A stretch of 64,000 nucleotides of DNA from Thauera sp. K11 (GTDB lineage: Bacteria; Pseudomonadota; Gammaproteobacteria; Burkholderiales; Rhodocyclaceae). Shown here one piece after another: positions 29,354-40,123 of the stretch. Location: positions 1,178,001 through 1,242,000 of the forward strand of contig NZ_CP023439.1 in assembly GCF_002354895.1 (NCBI RefSeq), read 5' to 3'. Under the pieces are notes generated by a model that worked only from the letters and a program-made list of their open reading frames with translations, searched no databases and was not told the DNA's origin. Position 1 is the stretch's first letter. Every line of letters starts with the position of its first letter. The position numbers and the translations under genes are program-made.

Positions 29354-29474
29354 CGGCACGCGCGGCGGGACGGTTCGCGGGCGGGCGGAGTCGCGCCGGT
29401 CCGCGGACCGTTTGTCGTTCCGCTCGCGCGGCTCGTCGTCCGGAGAGCGGCGAGGCGGCCGGCGCCGCCCGTGG

Positions 29475-30508
<1,034 letters not shown>

Positions 30509-30512
<4 letters not shown>

Positions 30513-31519
30513 CGCAGGCTCTCGCCGGCCGCGAGCGGGTGGAAGCAGCGCACCGCATGGCCGGACGCGGCCTCGACGAGTGCCGGCGCCCGTTCGCAGG
30601 CAGCGCTGGCGCGTGCGCAGCGCGGCCGGAAGGCACAGCCCGCGGGCAGCGCGTGCAGCGAGGGCGCCATGCCGGGGATCTGGCGCAGAGGCCGCGGGCG
30701 TCCGGCGCCGTGCGGCGCGGCGTTCGCCGCTGGGGTCGAATCCAGCAGGCCGCGGGTGTAGGGGTGGGCGGGTGCCTCCAGTACCTGCGCCGTGCTGCCC
30801 TGTTCGACGATGCGGCCGGCGTACATCACGCACACCCGGTCGGCGAGACCGGCGACCACCGCGAGGTCGTGCGTGATCCAGATCAGCGCGGTGCCGGATT
30901 CGCGGCACAGGGTCTGCATCTCGAACAGGATCTGCGCCTGTATGGTGACGTCGAGCGCGGTGGTGGGCTCGTCGGCGATGATGAGGTCAGGCGCGTTCAG
31001 CAGCGCGATGGCGATCGCCACCCGTTGGCGCATGCCGCCCGACAACTGGTGCGGATAGGCGCGCAGGCGCTCGTCGGGCGAGGGGATGCCGACGCGGGCG
31101 AGCGCGTCGCGCGCGCGTTCGCGCGCCTCGCCGCGGCCGACCCGCCGGTGCGCGCGCACCGTCTCGATCATCTGCGTGTCGATGCGCAGCACCGGATTCA
31201 GCGTCATCATCGGGTCCTGGAAGATCATCGCGATGCGGTCCCCGCGCAGCGCGCGCCATTCGTGCGCCGGCAGGCCGCGCAGCTCGCGGCCGTCGAGCCG
31301 GATGCTGCCGCCGGCGATCTCGCCCGGCGGGTCGACCAGGCCGAGGATGGAAAAGCCCGTCATCGATTTGCCCGAGCCGGATTCGCCCACCAGGCCCAGC
31401 ACCTCGCCGGGCGCGACGCTGAAGCCGACGTCGTCGACCGCGGTGACGGTGCCGGTGCGGGTGGCGAAGCGCGTGGTCAGGTGTTCCACGACGAGGGTGG
31501 GCGGGGCGGCGGTGCTCAT
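30509..31519 (-). CDS. peptide-type ABC transporter ATP-binding protein, DppD/OppD-like
   Basis: A 336-residue ATPase with [11 protein letters not shown] (Walker A), [15 protein letters not shown] (signature), [18 protein letters not shown] (Walker B) and the GCAFRPRC C-terminal element. It overlaps dppF-like by four bases and dppC-like by four bases, so the transporter is one tightly coupled operon. Confidence 0.93.
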
Positions 31520-32442
31520 CGTTCGTGCAGCCTCGGGTTCAGCACGTCGCGCAGCCGGTCGGCGACGAGGTTGATGGCGAGGATGATCAGCAGCAGCGCC
31601 ACGCCGGGAAACACGCTGATCCAGTAGCGGCCGGAGTACAGGTACTGGAAGCCGTTGGAGATCAGCAGGCCGAGCGAGGGCTCGGTGACCGGCAGGCCGA
31701 GGCCGAGGAAGGACAGCGTGGCCTCCAGCGCGATCGCCGCCGCCACCTGCAGCGCCGCCACCACGATCAGCGGCGGCAGGCAGTTGGGCAGCAGGTGGCG
31801 GAACAGGATGCGCGGCGTCGACAGGCCGAGCAGGCGCGCGGCGTCGATGTATTCCCTGCGCCGCTCGACCAGCGCCGTGCCGCGCGTGGTGCGCGCGTAG
31901 TAGGCCCATTGCGAGGCGACCAGCGCCACGACGATCTTGTCGATGCCCTGGCCGAACAGCGCGAGCAGGATCATCGCCACCAGGATGGACGGGAACGAGA
32001 GCTGGATGTCGGCGATGCGCATCAGGACCGCGTCGAAGCGCCCGCCGAAGTAGCCCGCCGCCAGCCCCAGCGCCATGCCGATCGCCAGCGCCAGCAGCGT
32101 GGCCGCCACGCCCACGCCGACGCTGATGCGCAGGCCGTACAGGATGGCCGACAGCATGTCGCGGCCCTGTTCGTCGGTGCCGAGCAGGTAGGTCAGCCTG
32201 CCGTCGCCGCTGGCGCTGCCCGGCGGCAGGCGGCCATCGAGCACGTCGAGCTGCATCAGGTCGTAGGGATTCTGCGGCGCCAGCCAGGGCGCGAACGCGG
32301 CCGCCAGCACGATGGCCAGCAGCAGCGCGAGGCCGGCGAGTGCGACCCGGCTCTCGGCGTACGCGCTCACGAAGCGGCGCAGCGGGCGCTCCGCGGCCGG
32401 TGCGGGCGGCGCGACGGCCGCGGCTTCGGGCGATTCGCTCAT
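31516..32442 (-). CDS. peptide-type ABC transporter permease, DppC-like
   Basis: A 308-residue inner-membrane protein with about six hydrophobic segments and the permease loop EYIDAARLLGLSTPRILFRHLLPN (the EAA motif that docks on the ATPase). An Ala/Pro-rich cytoplasmic N-terminus precedes the first helix. Second permease of the operon; start ATG 32442 overlaps the dppB-like stop. Confidence 0.92.
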   Translation of the reverse strand: MSESPEAAAVAPPAPAAERPLRRFVSAYAESRVALAGLALLLAIVLAAAFAPWLAPQNPYDLMQLDVLDGRLPPGSASGDGRLTYLLGTDEQGRDMLSAILYGLRISVGVGVAATLLALAIGMALGLAAGYFGGRFDAVLMRIADIQLSFPSILVAMILLALFGQGIDKIVVALVASQWAYYARTTRGTALVERRREYIDAARLLGLSTPRILFRHLLPNCLPPLIVVAALQVAAAIALEATLSFLGLGLPVTEPSLGLLISNGFQYLYSGRYWISVFPGVALLLIILAINLVADRLRDVLNPRLHER

Positions 32443-33416
32443 TGCCGTGCTCCGGCCAGCCGTACCCGCGGGTCGAGTGCGGCATACAGCAGGTCCACCG
32501 CCAGATTGATGGCGATGTACAGCGTGACGATCAGCAGCAGGTAGGCGACCACCACCGGGCGGTCGAGCTGGGTGATCGAATCGAGCAGCAGCTTGCCCAT
32601 GCCCGGCCAGGCGAATATCGATTCGGTGACCACCGAGAAGGCGATCAGCGAACCGAATTCCAGCCCGACCACGGTGACGATGGGGATCAGGATGTTCTTC
32701 AGCACGTGCACGCCCACCACCCGCGTATTGGACAGGCCCTTGGCGCGGGCGAACTTCACGTAGTCCTGCAGCAGCGCCTCGCGCGTGCCGCTGCGGGTGA
32801 GGCGGATGATCAGCGACAGCTTGAACAGCGCCAGGTTGGCCGCCGGCAGCAGCAGGTGGCGCCAGCCCTCGGCGCTCAGCAGCGAGGTCTGCACCCCCAG
32901 CAGTCCGGTGGTCGGCCCGCGGCCGCTGGCCGGCAGCCAGCCGAGCTGCACCGCGAACACCATGATCAGCATCAGCCCCACCCAGAAGGTGGGCAGCGAG
33001 AAGCCGAGGATGGAGCCGGCCATGATCGCCTTGCCCGCCGCCGAATCCGGCTTCAGCCCCGCCCACAGCCCGAGCGGGATGCCCAGCAGCACCGCGATCA
33101 GCATCGCGACGACGGCCAGTTCCAGCGTCGCCGGCAGCCGCTCGGCGATCAGCCCCAGCGCCGGCACGCCGTGGATGAAGGAGTTGCCCAGGTCGCCCCG
33201 CAGCGCGTTCGCCAGGAAGCGGCCGTACTGCACCCACAGCGGCTGGTCTAGACCGAGCGCCGCCGCGGCGCGCGCCATGTCCTCGCGGGTGGCGTTCGGG
33301 TCGACCAGCAGGTCGAGCGGGTCGCCGATCGCATACACGCCGGCGAACACCAGCAGCGACATCACGAACAGCACGTTGAGGGCCTGGAGGCCGCGTCGCA
33401 GGATGAAAAGGGGCAT
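32439..33416 (-). CDS. peptide-type ABC transporter permease, DppB-like
   Basis: A 325-residue permease beginning MPLFILRRGLQALNVLFVMS, as DppB proteins do, with six hydrophobic segments and the EAA loop (DYVKFARAKGLSNTRVVGVHVLKN). It is the first gene of the dppBCDF-like operon. The matching substrate-binding protein is not next to it; one lies 5 kb away at 38525-40123, read in the same direction. Confidence 0.92.
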   Translation of the reverse strand: MPLFILRRGLQALNVLFVMSLLVFAGVYAIGDPLDLLVDPNATREDMARAAAALGLDQPLWVQYGRFLANALRGDLGNSFIHGVPALGLIAERLPATLELAVVAMLIAVLLGIPLGLWAGLKPDSAAGKAIMAGSILGFSLPTFWVGLMLIMVFAVQLGWLPASGRGPTTGLLGVQTSLLSAEGWRHLLLPAANLALFKLSLIIRLTRSGTREALLQDYVKFARAKGLSNTRVVGVHVLKNILIPIVTVVGLEFGSLIAFSVVTESIFAWPGMGKLLLDSITQLDRPVVVAYLLLIVTLYIAINLAVDLLYAALDPRVRLAGARQ

Positions 33417-33595
33417 CGGGGGCGGAAGGGCAGTGGCCGGTGGCCGGGGAAGGAGCGGCCGGCGGGGCGGGGTCCGGACGGAGGATAGCAGCCACGGCCC
33501 GGTTCGAAGAAGCCCGCGGGCTGGCCGGGAGCGGCAAGGCATGGAACACTTGCCGCCCGCAGGCTCATCCTTTCCACCGATCACGAGGCACAGAC

Positions 33596-33994
33596 ATGGA
33601 AACCAGGGTCATCAACCCGCCCGAACTCTTCGTCGGCAAGGCGTTCAGCCAGACCTTCTCGGTCGAGGGCGCGCAGCGGCTCATCTTCATCGCCGGCCAG
33701 ATCGACTGCGACCGCGAAGGCAGGGTGCGCAACCCGGACGATCTCGAGGCGCAACTGAAGGGCACGCTCGACAACCTCGACATCGCGCTGCGCGCGCAGG
33801 GCGCGACGATGCAGGATCTGGTGAAGGTGAATTTCTACATCGTCGGCCTGCAGCCGGCGCAGACGCCGCGCATCCGCGACATCCGTGCCGCCTATTTCGA
33901 CGCCGGCAAGCCGCCGGCGGTGACGCTGGTGGGCATCGAGCGGCTGTCGATGGATGGGCTGCTGGTGGAGATCGAGGGGATCGCCGCACGCTGA
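33596..33994 (+). CDS. RidA family protein (reactive intermediate/imine deaminase-like)
   Basis: A 132-residue YjgF/YER057c/UK114 protein with FIAGQIDCDREG, DLVKVNFYIV and a C-terminal VTLVGIERLSMDGLLVEIEGIA. The usual RidA arginine in the R(V)ExxA region is not clearly in place, so it may belong to a subfamily without classical imine deaminase activity. It is divergent from the peptide transporter. GAGG lies 7 bases before the ATG. Confidence 0.88.
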   Translation: METRVINPPELFVGKAFSQTFSVEGAQRLIFIAGQIDCDREGRVRNPDDLEAQLKGTLDNLDIALRAQGATMQDLVKVNFYIVGLQPAQTPRIRDIRAAYFDAGKPPAVTLVGIERLSMDGLLVEIEGIAAR

Positions 33995-34133
33995 GCGGCG
34001 CGCTCCGCGCCGTTCTCCGCGGCGCGTTGCCGATCTGCGCCTGATCCTCCGGGACCGGCCATCAAGAAATGAGAAGGGCGCCCGGAAGCGCCCTCGAGCA
34101 GGCCGGCGGAGCCGGCCCGACCATCGGCACGCC

Positions 34134-34167
34134 AAGGGATGGCGGGTCTTTCGACCCGCCATCCCTT
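34134..34167. terminator. bidirectional hairpin between RidA and PEP-CTERM genes
   Basis: A perfect 15-bp stem (34134-34148 with 34153-34167, loop TTTC) lies between two converging genes, the classical place for a shared terminator. A smaller hairpin with AGGGCG/CGCCCT arms lies at 34075-34094. T runs are short. Confidence 0.65.
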
Positions 34168-34182
34168 TCGTGCGCGGCGAAC

Positions 34183-34827
34183 TCAGCCGCGGCGGCGCGC
34201 GACGCCGGCCAGCAGGCCCAGGCCAGCCAGCAGCATGGCGTAGGTTTCGGGTTCCGGCACCGGGGTGGTGAAGGTCAGGTTGTCCAGGACCACGCCGTCG
34301 CCAGCGATGCTGATGCGGGCGATGTCGGCGTTGTCGCTGACGTAGCCGGTGGTGAGGAACGCGTTGTAGGTGGTGGAACCAAAGGCCGGGATGCTCACTT
34401 CGTGGCTGCCGATCAGGCTGTCGGCGGCATCGAAATAGCTGACGGTGACCGAAACCGGCTCGCTCGAACCCAGATCCTGCCAGGCACTGAAGTCGAAGGC
34501 GAAGCCCTTGGTGGTCAGGCCGTTGAAGCTGATGTCGAGCGTGGTGGAGCCGATGTTGTCGAACGAGAGGAAGCGGACGTCACCGCCCCACAGGCCGTTT
34601 TCGCCGAGATCGAACGCGTACTGGCCAAGCGTGTATTGCGTGGCCGACGAGAAGTAGGCGGCGCCGATGTTGTAGCTGCCGTTGATCTCATGGCCGAATT
34701 CGCTGCCGAAATCGATGACCGTGGCCGTGCTCGGGACCAGGGACAGGCTGTCGATGGTGCCGGCGGCCTGGGCGGTCGCGGCGGAGGCGGCCAGCAGCAG
34801 GCCGGCGACGATGCTGAACTTGTTCAT
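34183..34827 (-). CDS. PEP-CTERM sorted extracellular protein
   Basis: A 214-residue protein with a signal peptide (about 1-21), a beta-rich body of unknown function and a textbook PEP-CTERM tail: VPEPETYAMLLAGLGLLAGV followed by ARRRG. Such proteins are recognised by exosortase (EpsH), cut near the PEP motif and released or attached to exopolysaccharide. No exosortase gene is in the window. Its gene precedes nothing in operon; phoX lies 66 bases upstream and is read the same way, so co-transcription is possible. Confidence 0.92.
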   Translation of the reverse strand: MNKFSIVAGLLLAASAATAQAAGTIDSLSLVPSTATVIDFGSEFGHEINGSYNIGAAYFSSATQYTLGQYAFDLGENGLWGGDVRFLSFDNIGSTTLDISFNGLTTKGFAFDFSAWQDLGSSEPVSVTVSYFDAADSLIGSHEVSIPAFGSTTYNAFLTTGYVSDNADIARISIAGDGVVLDNLTFTTPVPEPETYAMLLAGLGLLAGVARRRG

Positions 34828-34893
34828 GTCTGTATTCCTTTCAATGCGTGTCTGAACGCCCGGCCGCCGCGGCGGCCGGGCATCGATCGATGA

Positions 34894-37095
34894 TCAGGCG
34901 CCGATGATGCCGCCGTCGTCCTTGGTGATGACCACGACGCCGGCGCGCGGGCGGCCGCCCGGCAGCGGCGTGCCGTCGGCACGGGTCGCCCACTGGCCGG
35001 CCGGCCAGGTGGAGTACTGGGCCGGGTCGGTCGCGGGCGAATCTTCACCCGGGTGCTGGATGCCCACGAACAGCGTCTTGCCATCCGGCGTCATGGTGAT
35101 GCCGGTGACCTCGCACCGGTTCGGGCCGGTCAGGAAGCGGCGGAACTCCTTGGTGTTGGGATCGGCACAGGACAGGCTGTTGGCGCCGATGTTCACCCAG
35201 TCGCCGCTGCCGTCGCCGATCTGGTCGGTCTGTACCCACAGGCGGCCGAACCAGTCGAACCACAGGCCGTCCGGCGCGCCGAAGTCGGCGGAACCGTACG
35301 GATCGGCGACGATGTTGCCCTTGAAGTCGTTGGTCGAATTCGGGGTCTTGGCGGTCTGGGTGTCGCCGGCCTGGACGAAGAGATCCCAGGTGAAGGTGGT
35401 GGCGAGCACGCTCTTGCCGGTTTCGCGCCAGCGGATGATGTGGCCGTAGATGTTGTTCTCGGACGGGTTGGCGGCGTCGACCGGCGGGCGGGCCGAGCCG
35501 GCGGCGGTGCTGCCGTCCGGCTTGTTGACGTTGATCGAGGTGCTGGGGTCACGGCGGTTGTTGTTGGTCAGCGTGCAATAGACCTCGATCTCGTCGTAAC
35601 CGTTGACGCGCGGGCGCGCGCCGGTCCATTCCGGGCGGTCCATCATCGTGGCACCGACGGCGTCGGCCGCCATGCGGGTCTTGATGAGGATCTTGGCCAG
35701 AACTTCGGCGTCGTCGGCGCCGGAGAAGTTCGGGTTGTCACGCAGGGCCACGCCACCCGCGCCGATGGTACCCGGCAGCAGCGCGATCCATTCGCCGGTC
35801 AGATCGGCGTTGAACTTGGCGACATACAGCACGCCGCTGTCCAGCAGGTCGAGGTTGGCGGCACGGTTGGTCGGGTTGAACTTGCCGGACGCGACGAACT
35901 TGTAGATGTACTCGTTCCTCTCGTCGTCGCCCTGGTAGAAGGCGAGGTTGTTGGCGCTGTCGACCACGTACTGGGCGCTTTCGTGCTTGAAGCGGCCCAG
36001 CGCGGTGCGCTTGACCGGCGTGTTGGTGGGCGAGAACGGATCGACTTCCACCACCCAGCCGAACAGGTTCGGCTCGTTCGGGTTGACGGAGATGTCGAAG
36101 CGCGGATCGACGGTATGCCAGCGATAGCCGTTGCCGCTGGCGGAAAGGCCGTAGCGGTTGTTCAGCTTGCCGATCTCGGTGGCGACGTTGGTATTGACCG
36201 AACCGGTGGTGGAACCGAAGTTGCCGTTCCAGTTCTCCTCACAGGTCAGGTAGGTGCCCCACGGGGTGATGCCATGGGCACAGTTGTTGATCGTGCCATT
36301 GGCGACGTAGCCGTCGGTCTGGTTGCCGGTGGGCGTCGTGCCGGTCGGGGTGATGACGTGCTCGTTGGCCTTGAGCAGGGCGTGGCCGGCGGCGGGGCCG
36401 GACAGGCGCATCGGCGTGTTGGAGGTCAGGCGGCGGCCGTAGATCGAGTTCGCCACCACCGTCCAGTTGCTGCCGACACGGCGGATCTCGACGATGGACA
36501 CGCCGTGGGCCGACTGCGACTTGCGGGCCTTCTCGATGGTGTAGCCGCCACCGAGCACGTCACTGCCGGTCTGGCCGGCCGGGAACAGGATGGCCTCGTG
36601 GGTGTACTCGTTGTTGGCACAGAGGAGCCCGCGGTCGCTGAGCACCTGGCCACGGCTGGAGAACGGGAAGAAGTGCATGCCGTCGGTGTGCATGCCGTAC
36701 TGCAGGGCCTGCTCGGCGGCGGTGTTGCTGGCGTCGGCCTTGAAGGGAACGCCGCCGATGGCGATCGGGTCGCCCCAGGAAACGAGCAGCTTGGCGGTAT
36801 AGCCGGCGGGCACGGCCACGACGTCGGCGACACGGCCGCCGATCGCCAGGCTGGCGGGAATGCTGTCGAAGCCGATGCCGGCGAAACCCGTGCTGCCGGG
36901 GATCGGCGCGGCTTCGACGGTGCCGACCAGGCCCGACAGCGTGACGCCGCCGGCGGCGGCCAGCATGCCGGCGCTGGCGGTGCCCTGGACGAAACGGCGG
37001 CGGGAGAGATCGACACGGCCGATGACGTCGTGGATCGATTCATTGCCCGACGGGTTGATCGTCAGGTCGTTCTTGGGGTGCTTGATGCCTTTCAT
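34894..37095 (-). CDS. phoX: PhoX-family alkaline phosphatase, Tat-exported
   Basis: A 733-residue DUF839/PhoX protein with a twin-arginine signal SRRRFVQG (about 31-38) followed by a hydrophobic stretch. PhoX segments visible include WGTYLTCEENWNGNFG and DGLWFDWFGRLWVQTDQ. PhoX enzymes use Ca and Fe cofactors and release phosphate from phosphoesters in the periplasm. ATG 37095 has GAGG upstream and is the start that places the Tat signal correctly. Expression in this family usually answers phosphate limitation; a clear Pho box was not recognised, only a palindrome at 37189-37203. Confidence 0.92.
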   Translation of the reverse strand: MKGIKHPKNDLTINPSGNESIHDVIGRVDLSRRRFVQGTASAGMLAAAGGVTLSGLVGTVEAAPIPGSTGFAGIGFDSIPASLAIGGRVADVVAVPAGYTAKLLVSWGDPIAIGGVPFKADASNTAAEQALQYGMHTDGMHFFPFSSRGQVLSDRGLLCANNEYTHEAILFPAGQTGSDVLGGGYTIEKARKSQSAHGVSIVEIRRVGSNWTVVANSIYGRRLTSNTPMRLSGPAAGHALLKANEHVITPTGTTPTGNQTDGYVANGTINNCAHGITPWGTYLTCEENWNGNFGSTTGSVNTNVATEIGKLNNRYGLSASGNGYRWHTVDPRFDISVNPNEPNLFGWVVEVDPFSPTNTPVKRTALGRFKHESAQYVVDSANNLAFYQGDDERNEYIYKFVASGKFNPTNRAANLDLLDSGVLYVAKFNADLTGEWIALLPGTIGAGGVALRDNPNFSGADDAEVLAKILIKTRMAADAVGATMMDRPEWTGARPRVNGYDEIEVYCTLTNNNRRDPSTSINVNKPDGSTAAGSARPPVDAANPSENNIYGHIIRWRETGKSVLATTFTWDLFVQAGDTQTAKTPNSTNDFKGNIVADPYGSADFGAPDGLWFDWFGRLWVQTDQIGDGSGDWVNIGANSLSCADPNTKEFRRFLTGPNRCEVTGITMTPDGKTLFVGIQHPGEDSPATDPAQYSTWPAGQWATRADGTPLPGGRPRAGVVVITKDDGGIIGA

Positions 37096-37188
37096 GGGCG
37101 GTTTCCTCTTGCGGTATTGGGGGAATCGAGCGCAAGGCGACACAAAGGCGTCGCGATCAGCAGGCTTGCCCGGCAGACGCTATCAAGG

Positions 37189-37203
37189 TGAAGTGACACT
37201 TCA
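37189..37203. promoter_or_regulatory. 15-bp palindrome upstream of phoX
   Basis: TGAAGTGACACTTCA is a perfect 7-bp inverted repeat around a single base, 94 bases before the phoX ATG. It could be an operator, but it does not match the direct-repeat Pho box and the binding protein is unknown. Confidence 0.4.
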
Positions 37204-37403
37204 GTACCGGCTGCCGTAGCCTGAAAGAACTAGGCGTATTGACAATCAAATAGGCCATATGACGACGGCAGCCATGGAAACGGGCGGAGCACTTGGCGGG
37301 TTAACCGCAACGGGTACGGCCGGGAAGGCGAACGGCGGGGCCGCTGCGATGCGCCGCCCGGGCTTCGATCGCCCGGCCGGGGCAGGATCGGCCTGCGTGC
37401 CTG

Positions 37404-37433
37404 GCTGCCGGCCACGCGCGCGTGGCCGGCAGC
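37404..37433 (-). terminator. 30-bp perfect palindrome downstream of the methyltransferase gene
   Basis: Positions 37404-37418 and 37419-37433 are exact reverse complements. No T run follows on either strand. It lies 90 bases after the methyltransferase stop and may terminate or protect that transcript. The rest of the 426-base gap between phoX and the methyltransferase gene shows no convincing gene. Confidence 0.45.
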
Positions 37434-37521
37434 ATGGATGACCTGGACGCGGCCGGTTTCGATCGCTCTCTCGCCGCCGAACCCGCGGGCGCAGCGAGTT
37501 CGCGGCCCGCGCCCCTTCGCC

Positions 37522-38358
37522 TCAGGGGCGTGCGATCTTCACGAACTTCAGCGTGAACTTGTCGCTCTCGCCGATGGCAAGGTAGCGCTCGCGGTCCACG
37601 TCCTTCAGGCGCAGGGTGGGCGGCAGGGTCCAGACGCCTTGCGGATGGTCCTTGGTGTCGCGCGGGTTGGCGGCGATCTCGGAACGGCCGGCCAGCTTGA
37701 AGCCGTGCCTCTCGAACAGCGCGACGACTTCGTCCTCGCGCAGGTAGCCGGCCTTCGACTGTTCGTCGGCGGGGCGGTCGGTGCGCGCGCGGTGATCGAC
37801 GATGCCGAGCACGCCGCCGGGTTTCAGCACGGTGTGGAATTCCCGCAGGTGCTCGTCGGCGTTGCCGTCGGTGATCCAGTTGTGCAGGTTCTGGAAGGTC
37901 AGCAGCAGGTCCACCGAGTCCGGCTTCACCGTGTCGGGCAGGCCGGGCGTGTGGGCGATCTCGACCTTGCCGTAAAGCTCGGGCCGGTTCGCGATGCGGC
38001 CCTCGATGGCGTCGTGCTCGGCCTTGGCCGCCGGCGGGTTGTGCGCGCCCGCGTGCAGGGCGGCAACGTAGCGGCCGCGGTCGCGCAGGTAGGGCGCGAG
38101 GATCTCGAACCACCAGGCTCCCACGCTGGGCCAGACTTCGACCACGGTCTGGTCCGGCTGCAGTCCGAAGAAGGCCAGTGTTTCGGCCGGTTTGCGCGCC
38201 GGGTCGCGGGCGCGGTTGCGTTCGCTGCGTTGTGCTCCGTCGATCCACTGGCGCAGTCCGGCATCGTCCGCGCGGGCGGGGCCGGCCGGCTGCAGGCTCA
38301 GAAGGGCCGCGGCGGCGAGGGAAAGCAGGGAGGGGGTGAAGAGGCGCATGTCGTTCAT
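37522..38358 (-). CDS. exported methyltransferase-like protein (COG4798 type)
   Basis: A 278-residue protein with an N-terminal signal peptide (about 1-29, ending ARADD) and a class I SAM-methyltransferase-like fold: VVEVWPSVGAWWFEILAPYL at the position of motif I, then DLLLTFQNLHNW and LKPGGVLGIVDHRA. The Gly-rich SAM loop is unusual (WPSVGAWW in place of GxGxG). The signal peptide would put it in the periplasm, where SAM is not expected, so enzymatic action is uncertain. The family is known only as predicted methyltransferases. Confidence 0.8.
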   Translation of the reverse strand: MNDMRLFTPSLLSLAAAALLSLQPAGPARADDAGLRQWIDGAQRSERNRARDPARKPAETLAFFGLQPDQTVVEVWPSVGAWWFEILAPYLRDRGRYVAALHAGAHNPPAAKAEHDAIEGRIANRPELYGKVEIAHTPGLPDTVKPDSVDLLLTFQNLHNWITDGNADEHLREFHTVLKPGGVLGIVDHRARTDRPADEQSKAGYLREDEVVALFERHGFKLAGRSEIAANPRDTKDHPQGVWTLPPTLRLKDVDRERYLAIGESDKFTLKFVKIARP

Positions 38359-38524
38359 TCCTGTCGTTGGCGGAAGCTGCCGTGTCGGTGGGGTACGAAG
38401 ATCCCCGGGGCGAGGTCCGGGCGCAGGGCGAGGCGATGCGACCGCACTTCCGATGGCCGGCCGGATGGCGCGCAGCGGCGGCATCCGGGCCGGCATGGGC
38501 AGCGTGCCGCCCGCCGGCCCGGCC

Positions 38525-40123
38525 CTATTTCGCGCTGCGCACCTCGTGTGCGTAGGTGAATTCGTCGATGCGGCCGCCGTAGTCGAGGCCCTTGCGCAGC
38601 GCCCAGGTGGCGATCTGGTGGTGCGAGGGGATCACCGCGTAGTCGCTCATCGCCGCCTTGACGGCCTGGCGGGCGAAGTCCTCGCGCCTGGCCGCGTCCA
38701 CCGAGCCGAGCGCCTGCCGCACCAGCTTGTCCACCGTCGGGTTGCTGTACCTGCCCCAGTTCCAGGTGCCCCAGCCGGTGTCGGGATCGGGCGTGCCGAC
38801 GATGGAGCGCAGCGTGAAGTCGCTGGCCAGCGAGCCCCAGCCGAGCAGCGCCATGCTGTATTCGCTGGCGCGCGCCTTGCCGAAATACACCGACAGCGGC
38901 TGCGTCTCGACCCTGGTCCGGATGCCGACGCGGTTCAGGAACTGGGCGACCGTCTGCACCACCTGCTCGTCGTTGATGTAGCGGTTGTTGGGCCCGTGCA
39001 GCGTGAGGCCGAAGCCTTCCGGGTAGCCCGCCTCGGCCAGCAGCTTCTTCGCGCCTTCAGGATCGTAGGCTTCCACCTTGAGTTCGGCGTCGTAGCCGAA
39101 GATGCCCGGCGAGTTCAGGTTGGAGGCCGGCTGCGCAAGACCTTCGAGCGTGCGCCCGACCAGCGCCTCGCGGTTGATCGCCTTGGAGATCGCCCGGCGC
39201 ACGCGCACGTCCTTGAGCGGGTTCTTCGCCAGCGGCTTGCCGGCCTTGTCGGTGACGTAGGGCGAGTTGTCGCGGAACTGGTCCAGGTGCCAGAACAGCG
39301 TGCGCCAGGTGGTGTGCTGCGCCAGCGTCACCTTGGGATTGGTCTTCAGCCGCGCGAGGTCGGCCGGCGGCACCGCCTCGATCAGGTCGACGTCCCCGGC
39401 CAGCAGCGCCGCCAGCCGCGGCGCGTCGCTGGCGAGCACCTTGAACCGGACCGTGTCCCATTCCGGCCTCGGGCCCCAGTAGGCGTCGTTGCGGGCGATC
39501 TCGATGCTCTCGCCCTTGCGGAAGCCCACCAGCTTGAACGGCCCGGTGCCGACGGCCGCGGCGCCGCTGTTGAAGCGATCCTGCGCGGCGTTTGCCGCGG
39601 CCTTCTTCGACACGATGAATACCGACGAGAGATCCAGCGGCAGCGCGCCGTAGGCGCCGGCCGTCTTCAGCCGCACGGTGTAGCGGTCCACCGCCTGCCT
39701 GGCGACGATGGGCCGGGTATAGCTGATGAAGGGGCCGGGGCTGTTGGCGATCTGCGCCGGGCGTTCGAGCGAGAACAGCACGTCCTCGGCCGTCAGTTCG
39801 CTGCCGTCGTGGAACCTGACGCCGCGGCGCAGCTTGAATTCCCAGGTGGTTTCGTCCACCGTCTTCCACGATTCGGCCAGCGCCGGGATCAGCCGGCCTT
39901 CGGGATCGACGTCGACAAGGCTGTCGTACAGGTGGTGATGGAAGGCGATGTTGGGGCCGGTGGCGAAGAAATGCGGGTCCAGCGTGGTGACTTCCGACGA
40001 CAGGCCGATCTTCAGTTCCGCCGCGCGGGCGAACGGCGTGGCGCTTCCGAGGAGGGCAACCGCCAGCGCGGCGGCACCGGCGGCGAGGGGGAAGGAACGG
40101 CGGAATTTCGCTGCGCTTGCCAT
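38525..40123 (-). CDS. peptide-type ABC transporter substrate-binding protein
   Basis: A 532-residue SBP_bac_5 (DppA/OppA cluster C) protein with a signal peptide (about 1-35) and the family stretches LDPHFFATGPN, WKTVDETTWEFKLRRGVRFHDG and AISKAINREALVG. It delivers peptides or similar solutes to a Dpp/Opp-type permease. The likely partner is the dppBCDF-like operon at 29475-33416, although five unrelated genes lie between. It could equally serve another transporter outside the window. Confidence 0.92.
   Translation of the reverse strand: MASAAKFRRSFPLAAGAAALAVALLGSATPFARAAELKIGLSSEVTTLDPHFFATGPNIAFHHHLYDSLVDVDPEGRLIPALAESWKTVDETTWEFKLRRGVRFHDGSELTAEDVLFSLERPAQIANSPGPFISYTRPIVARQAVDRYTVRLKTAGAYGALPLDLSSVFIVSKKAAANAAQDRFNSGAAAVGTGPFKLVGFRKGESIEIARNDAYWGPRPEWDTVRFKVLASDAPRLAALLAGDVDLIEAVPPADLARLKTNPKVTLAQHTTWRTLFWHLDQFRDNSPYVTDKAGKPLAKNPLKDVRVRRAISKAINREALVGRTLEGLAQPASNLNSPGIFGYDAELKVEAYDPEGAKKLLAEAGYPEGFGLTLHGPNNRYINDEQVVQTVAQFLNRVGIRTRVETQPLSVYFGKARASEYSMALLGWGSLASDFTLRSIVGTPDPDTGWGTWNWGRYSNPTVDKLVRQALGSVDAARREDFARQAVKAAMSDYAVIPSHHQIATWALRKGLDYGGRIDEFTYAHEVRSAK

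Noticed and set aside
37259..37441. 60-residue open frame in the phoX-methyltransferase gap
   Set aside because: No ribosome site, low-complexity Gly/Ala/Arg content and no family resemblance; it also runs through a 30-bp palindrome.
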